From NCBI GenBank assembly GCA_030527065.1, contig JAUNBO010000058.1, positions 1 through 8,890 on the forward strand: 8,890 nt of DNA. The letters are read 5' to 3'. Under the pieces are notes generated by a model. That model was not told the DNA's origin and ran no database searches. It was given only the letters and a program-made list of their open reading frames with translations. Made by a program: the position numbers and the translations under genes. Within the stretch, counting starts at the first letter, position 1; each line of letters opens with the position of its first letter. The stretch comes from Bacillota bacterium (GTDB lineage Bacteria > Bacillota > Clostridia > Peptostreptococcales > Anaerovoracaceae). Shown here one piece after another: positions 6,369 through 8,890 of this stretch.

Positions 6369-6371
6369 CAA
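6343..6371 (-). promoter_or_regulatory. Strong sigma-A promoter of the HdeD/AI-2E/TetR operon
   Basis: On the minus strand TTGACG (6366-6371) and a perfect TATAAT (6343-6348) are separated by exactly 17 bases. Transcription would start near 6336, leaving a leader of about 42 bases. This is the best promoter in the window and marks the start of the three-gene unit. Confidence 0.8.
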
Positions 6372-6396
6372 CCACCTTGAAACCTAAATATGTGTA

Positions 6397-6417
6397 AAGA
6401 TTTTGAGAGTTAATCAA
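6397..6417 (+). repeat. Imperfect 21-base direct repeat, left copy
   Basis: This AT-rich segment begins AAGATTTT and matches 8769-8789 at 18 of 21 positions in the same orientation. It sits at the left end of the AT-rich HXXEE island, overlapping the stop of the decayed paralogue. AT-rich composition raises the chance of coincidence. Confidence 0.4.
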
Positions 6418-6605
6418 ATATGATGCAACCCCCCGGGAAGCTTCCACTCTTCAATTACATAGAAGGGCATAATGATGGCACCAAAAGCTCCGGCCTTTGC
6501 GCCAACAGGTAACCAGCTCCAGTTTGCCATTAGATATATCGCTGTCATGGATCCAACGATACATATAAAACAGACCCATAAATTGCCGCACCAATTATAT
6601 TTTAA
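6414..6605 (-). pseudogene. Decayed third HXXEE membrane protein gene
   Basis: A minus-strand frame of about 63 codons with no start codon at its head reads LKYNWCGNLWVCF at the N-terminal side and MPFYVIEEWKLPGGLHHI at its end. It aligns without gaps to residues 6-61 of the HXXEE protein at 8036-8710: WC, then W four residues later, NW after 23, and P, then the EE motif, then PGG at identical spacing. The motif histidine is tyrosine (YVIEE). The frame stops just after PGG, so the rest of a roughly 220-residue protein is missing, and the 5' end abuts the stop of the intact HXXEE gene upstream. It is best read as a remnant truncated at both ends, probably by recombination among tandem paralogues. 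Confidence 0.7.
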
Positions 6606-7282
6606 TCATCGCATTTTTCTTCCTTAGAGGTTTTTTGCTGTAATGCCAGTATTTCTTCTTTTTTATATCCGTACATTTCTTCCTGTGCAAATGGATATTT
6701 AGTATTACGATCCCGCATCAATATGATCGGTACGCCGAAGCATAAGCCATATCCCACTATGGCGCCGATGATACCGAAAGCAAAGTCCATCCCTGTTGCA
6801 ATATCGTTTGTCGTTACGTACCAGATCATGTAAATTGCAATTGGCAGCTGCAGGAACAAGGTTGCAGCAAGTCCCGGATTATAAAAGCTTTTTAGCCGGA
6901 TATTGACCAGAATGCCGTGGGCAGGCACCTGAATCAAAGCCGCAAGGCTCTGAGCAAGGGCAAGCCAGATCAGATCCGGGAAGAAAACAGGAACGATATA
7001 GAAGGTATATGTGGTGAAAACATTGTCAACAAAACACAGATTTTGATTGAATGGGTAGCGGTCAGGAATCTGTTTTTCTTTGAACTGCATGATATTTACA
7101 ATGGACGGAAATCCGCCGGGCCAACCGTACTCTTCAAATTGATGGACCAGCATGGCCATAAAACTAAAGATCAGGATCACTTGGATATGACTGAACATAT
7201 CGCCCCAAAACCCCATAAAAAATGCAAGTGCAACAAATATAATCCCTCCGATATAGTACCAATTCCGACGCCATATTTTCAT
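6602..7282 (-). CDS. HXXEE-motif integral membrane protein (first)
   Basis: The 226-residue protein has the family's defining motif as HQFEE at 47-51, inside a run followed by WPGG. About five hydrophobic segments are visible, near 8-26, 32-48, 90-118, 138-156 and 166-188. Other conserved features shared with the second copy are a histidine at 122, YNPG at 134-137, and an F-x-x-E-x-x-G-Y pattern near the charged C-terminus. The function of HXXEE proteins is unknown; the conserved His/Glu set could bind metal or act catalytically in the membrane. ATG at 7282 is chosen because AGAGG lies about eight bases upstream; a GTG three codons earlier would overlap that site. It is divergent from a TetR-family regulator, and a truncated paralogue follows directly. 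Confidence 0.8.
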   Translation of the reverse strand: MKIWRRNWYYIGGIIFVALAFFMGFWGDMFSHIQVILIFSFMAMLVHQFEEYGWPGGFPSIVNIMQFKEKQIPDRYPFNQNLCFVDNVFTTYTFYIVPVFFPDLIWLALAQSLAALIQVPAHGILVNIRLKSFYNPGLAATLFLQLPIAIYMIWYVTTNDIATGMDFAFGIIGAIVGYGLCFGVPIILMRDRNTKYPFAQEEMYGYKKEEILALQQKTSKEEKCDD

Positions 7283-7311
7283 TGAAACCACCTCTTTTCA
7301 TTGAAATCGCG

Positions 7312-7323
7312 CAACACATGTTG
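7312..7323. promoter_or_regulatory. Small inverted repeat between HXXEE gene and TetR gene
   Basis: CAACA (7312-7316) and TGTTG (7319-7323) form a short perfect inverted repeat in the 123-base divergent gap. The adjoining TTGTATATT (7321-7329) resembles a half-site, TTGTATAATT, of the perfect palindrome before the second HXXEE gene. It could be a weak site for the neighbouring TetR regulator. No consensus promoter was found on either strand of the gap. Confidence 0.3.
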
Positions 7324-7405
7324 TATATTAAAAGGATAACATTCGCCTTATGCATCATCAAGCAACAATTTGCGCCGTTATGTTAAAAAGTTCAGGAGAT
7401 ACCAG

Positions 7406-7975
7406 ATGAAAAAGAACCCGGAAATCACCAATGCAACGAGGCAAGCATTTGTAGATGCTTTTTGCCAACTGTATAAAGTCCAGCCGATCGAATCGATAAC
7501 TGTCACAGAACTGACCGATAAGGCAGGCTATAATAGATGTACCTTTTACCGGTATTTCAATGATATATACGCTCTCTTGACTTACATTGAAAATTTGCTC
7601 CTTGAACACATAAAAAAAAGCATTGCCGAGCATATAGAAATCGATGATATTATCGAGAATTTTGTCCCAACCTTTGTCAAAGTGTTCGATGATAACGACA
7701 TTTATTATAAGGTGTTACTGGATAATCCCAACAGCACAAGATTCGCTGATCGTCTGAAGACGGATATGACCCCCATTCTTATGAAAAAATTCCGAATGCC
7801 TGCCGAAGAGCCCCATGCCGGATACGTCATGGAATTTTACCTCTCTGCTCTTGTTTCAACGATTGCTTACTGGGTACACCACCAGAAAAATATATCGGCA
7901 GCAGAACTGGGCAAAATGGTGCAAGGCTTCCTTGAAAACGGAGTCCTTTCGCAACTAAACAAATATAAGATGTAG
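7406..7975 (+). CDS. TetR-family regulator of the HXXEE cluster
   Basis: The 189-residue protein has a TetR-type helix-turn-helix at about residues 10-56, with ITVTELTDKAGYNRCTFYRYF as its core and a DhaS-like continuation NDIYALLTYIENLLLEHI. The C-terminal domain (about 75-185) is all-helical and should sense a ligand that cannot be predicted. The ATG at 7406 follows AGGAG at a good distance; an in-frame TTG at 7370 is less likely. It lies between the two intact HXXEE genes, divergent from one and convergent with the other, and shares their AT-rich composition. Control of one or both membrane proteins is the natural inference, with the long palindrome at 8748-8772 as the likeliest operator. 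It is clearly different in sequence from the TetR gene at 4002-4562. Confidence 0.88.
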   Translation: MKKNPEITNATRQAFVDAFCQLYKVQPIESITVTELTDKAGYNRCTFYRYFNDIYALLTYIENLLLEHIKKSIAEHIEIDDIIENFVPTFVKVFDDNDIYYKVLLDNPNSTRFADRLKTDMTPILMKKFRMPAEEPHAGYVMEFYLSALVSTIAYWVHHQKNISAAELGKMVQGFLENGVLSQLNKYKM

Positions 7976-7979
7976 ATAC

Positions 7980-8018
7980 CTTCAGTTGACACGAGCACAT
8001 ACGCCTTGTCAACTGAAG
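7980..8018. terminator. Long hairpin between convergent genes
   Basis: CTTCAGTTGAC (7980-7990) and GTCAACTGAAG (8008-8018) are a perfect 11-base inverted repeat with a 17-base loop. It fills the 60-base gap between the converging TetR and second HXXEE genes and would form in both transcripts. It lacks a T-run on either side, so classical intrinsic termination is uncertain. Confidence 0.5.
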
Positions 8019-8035
8019 ATAATGACAGCGGTGTA

Positions 8036-8710
8036 TCATTTGTTTTCCTCTTGATATTTCGCATAATATCCGATGTCTTCAAATGCGAAAAATTCACTTT
8101 TGGCTTTAAAGGAAAATACAAAAGGAACAAGGATCAGGATGATTACGATACTCAAAACAATTCCAATGCCGCCTAAAACATCTGCCGGATGGATCGGATG
8201 CTTCGTGAACCAGTAAATCCCGTATACGCTTAATTCAAGCAAACCTACATAAGATGTCACTATGCCGGGATCATAAATCGTTTTCTTACCGTACTTGCTG
8301 AACTGTCTATATGCCTTTATCCCGCCTCTTGTATGGCCTGCTGTTTCAAGTACGCCGAAGATAATTACGATTATGACACACATGCCTTCGATTTTCAGGG
8401 TCGAAAATGTAAGGAAAATGAAAACCAGTTCTGCACCAAGATTTGTGATCATATTGGTCAGCATGTTTTGCGGATAAACACGTGGCTCCTTTGAACCGAA
8501 ACCCAGGTTGTTTCCAAAAAAGAATCCTCCGGGGTATGTGTTTTCTTCAAAAATATGAAGAGGGATCAAAATGCTAAGCAAGCACATAAGTTTTTGAGGA
8601 ACATCCCATACAGGCCAATTGATAATCAATACATTGAGCATAACGACCCCCAGACCGTAAACCGCATATAGCCATACACCGTTACACCATTTTCTTAATA
8701 ATGCTTTCAT
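8036..8710 (-). CDS. HXXEE-motif integral membrane protein (second)
   Basis: The 224-residue protein carries the motif as HIFEE at 52-56, followed by NTYPGG. Hydrophobic segments lie near 12-31, 41-52, 90-104, 109-122, 150-168 and 178-200. It shares with the first copy a later histidine (126, in GHTRGG), YDPG at 146-149 and a C-terminal F-x-x-E-x-x-G-Y pattern. Overall identity looks low, so they are old paralogues and not a recent duplication. The ATG at 8710 is the natural start, though the ribosome binding site is weak (GAGAGC). Its promoter is covered by a perfect palindrome, so tight repression by a TetR-type protein is likely. The function is unknown. Confidence 0.8.
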   Translation of the reverse strand: MKALLRKWCNGVWLYAVYGLGVVMLNVLIINWPVWDVPQKLMCLLSILIPLHIFEENTYPGGFFFGNNLGFGSKEPRVYPQNMLTNMITNLGAELVFIFLTFSTLKIEGMCVIIVIIFGVLETAGHTRGGIKAYRQFSKYGKKTIYDPGIVTSYVGLLELSVYGIYWFTKHPIHPADVLGGIGIVLSIVIILILVPFVFSFKAKSEFFAFEDIGYYAKYQEENK

Positions 8711-8747
8711 AACGTTCAGCTCTCGACTTTCATATCAGGCGATATTG

Positions 8748-8772
8748 TCTTGTATAATTCAATTATACAAGA
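8748..8772. promoter_or_regulatory. Perfect 25-base palindromic operator
   Basis: TCTTGTATAATT (8748-8759) is followed by one central base and then its exact reverse complement (8761-8772). Length and perfect symmetry are typical of operators bound by TetR-family dimers. It covers the -10 element and expected start of the second HXXEE gene, so binding should block transcription. The regulator encoded at 7406-7975 is the nearest candidate. Confidence 0.75.
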
Positions 8773-8789
8773 TTTTAAAAGTTCATCAA
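8762..8789 (-). promoter_or_regulatory. Promoter of second HXXEE gene
   Basis: On the minus strand TTGATG (8784-8789) and a perfect TATAAT (8762-8767) are 16 bases apart, giving a start near 8755 and a leader of about 45 bases. The -10 lies inside the palindrome. Confidence 0.6.
8769..8789 (+). repeat. Imperfect 21-base direct repeat, right copy
   Basis: This copy matches 6397-6417 at 18 of 21 positions and covers the promoter spacer and -35 of the second HXXEE gene. The pair flanks the HXXEE/TetR island. It may mark an old duplication of the promoter region. Confidence 0.4.
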
Positions 8790-8847
8790 TCGACAGATAT
8801 AACCAGATTGTTGCATGATTACTTTTCACGGGCGCCAAGGGGGCGGC

Positions 8848-8869
8848 CCGCCGGACACAACGCCGGCGG
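8848..8869. repeat. GC-rich hairpin at the right edge
   Basis: CCGCCGG (8848-8854) and CCGGCGG (8863-8869) form a perfect stem with an 8-base loop, just after the composition turns GC-rich near 8830. No gene can be called in 8790-8890. It could be a transcript end of a gene outside the window, but no T-run follows within view. Confidence 0.35.
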
Positions 8870-8890
8870 TCGTCGTTTGCGGTCAGCGGG

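Noticed and set aside
8863..8890. Third copy of the 34-base repeat at the right edge
   Set aside because: It shares only CCGGCGG and CGTTTG with the element, with different spacing; the similarity is not convincing.

Overview
The window looks like a chromosomal segment of a Gram-positive anaerobe of the class Clostridia. This is inferred from strong AGGAGG-type ribosome binding sites, consensus sigma-A promoters, and the best-recognised protein families (a radical SAM/SPASM protein of a type common in clostridia, HXXEE membrane proteins, DhaS-like TetR regulators). No rRNA, tRNA, CRISPR array or transposase gene was seen. Base composition is a mosaic: about 140-2960 and 3860-6300 are GC-rich, while about 2960-3850 and 6300-8830 are visibly AT-richer, which suggests acquired modules.

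Region 1 (1-2960). A radical SAM/SPASM protein (minus) is divergent from a second gene (plus). The second gene's product aligns with the first across much of its length but lacks every iron-sulphur cysteine motif: a likely radical SAM pseudoenzyme. The 329-base gap between them holds a cluster of GGACA/TGTCC half-sites and, on the radical SAM side, three tandem hairpins in the presumed mRNA leader.

Region 2 (2897-4001). A type II toxin-antitoxin module (AbrB-like antitoxin, then PIN-domain RNase toxin, minus strand) has its own sigma-A promoter and a palindromic operator. It lies between two copies of a 34-base direct repeat.

Region 3 (4002-6371). A minus-strand operon runs from a near-consensus promoter at 6343-6371 through an HdeD-like membrane protein, an AI-2E-family transporter and a TetR/DhaS-like regulator. 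Together they suggest a regulated envelope or stress function.

Region 4 (6397-8830). An AT-rich island carries two intact HXXEE-motif integral membrane proteins (function unknown), a decayed third paralogue just downstream of the first, and a TetR-family regulator between the two intact genes. A perfect palindrome with 12-base arms covers the promoter of the second HXXEE gene and is the best operator candidate for that regulator. The last ~60 bases return to GC-rich sequence with a hairpin and no gene.
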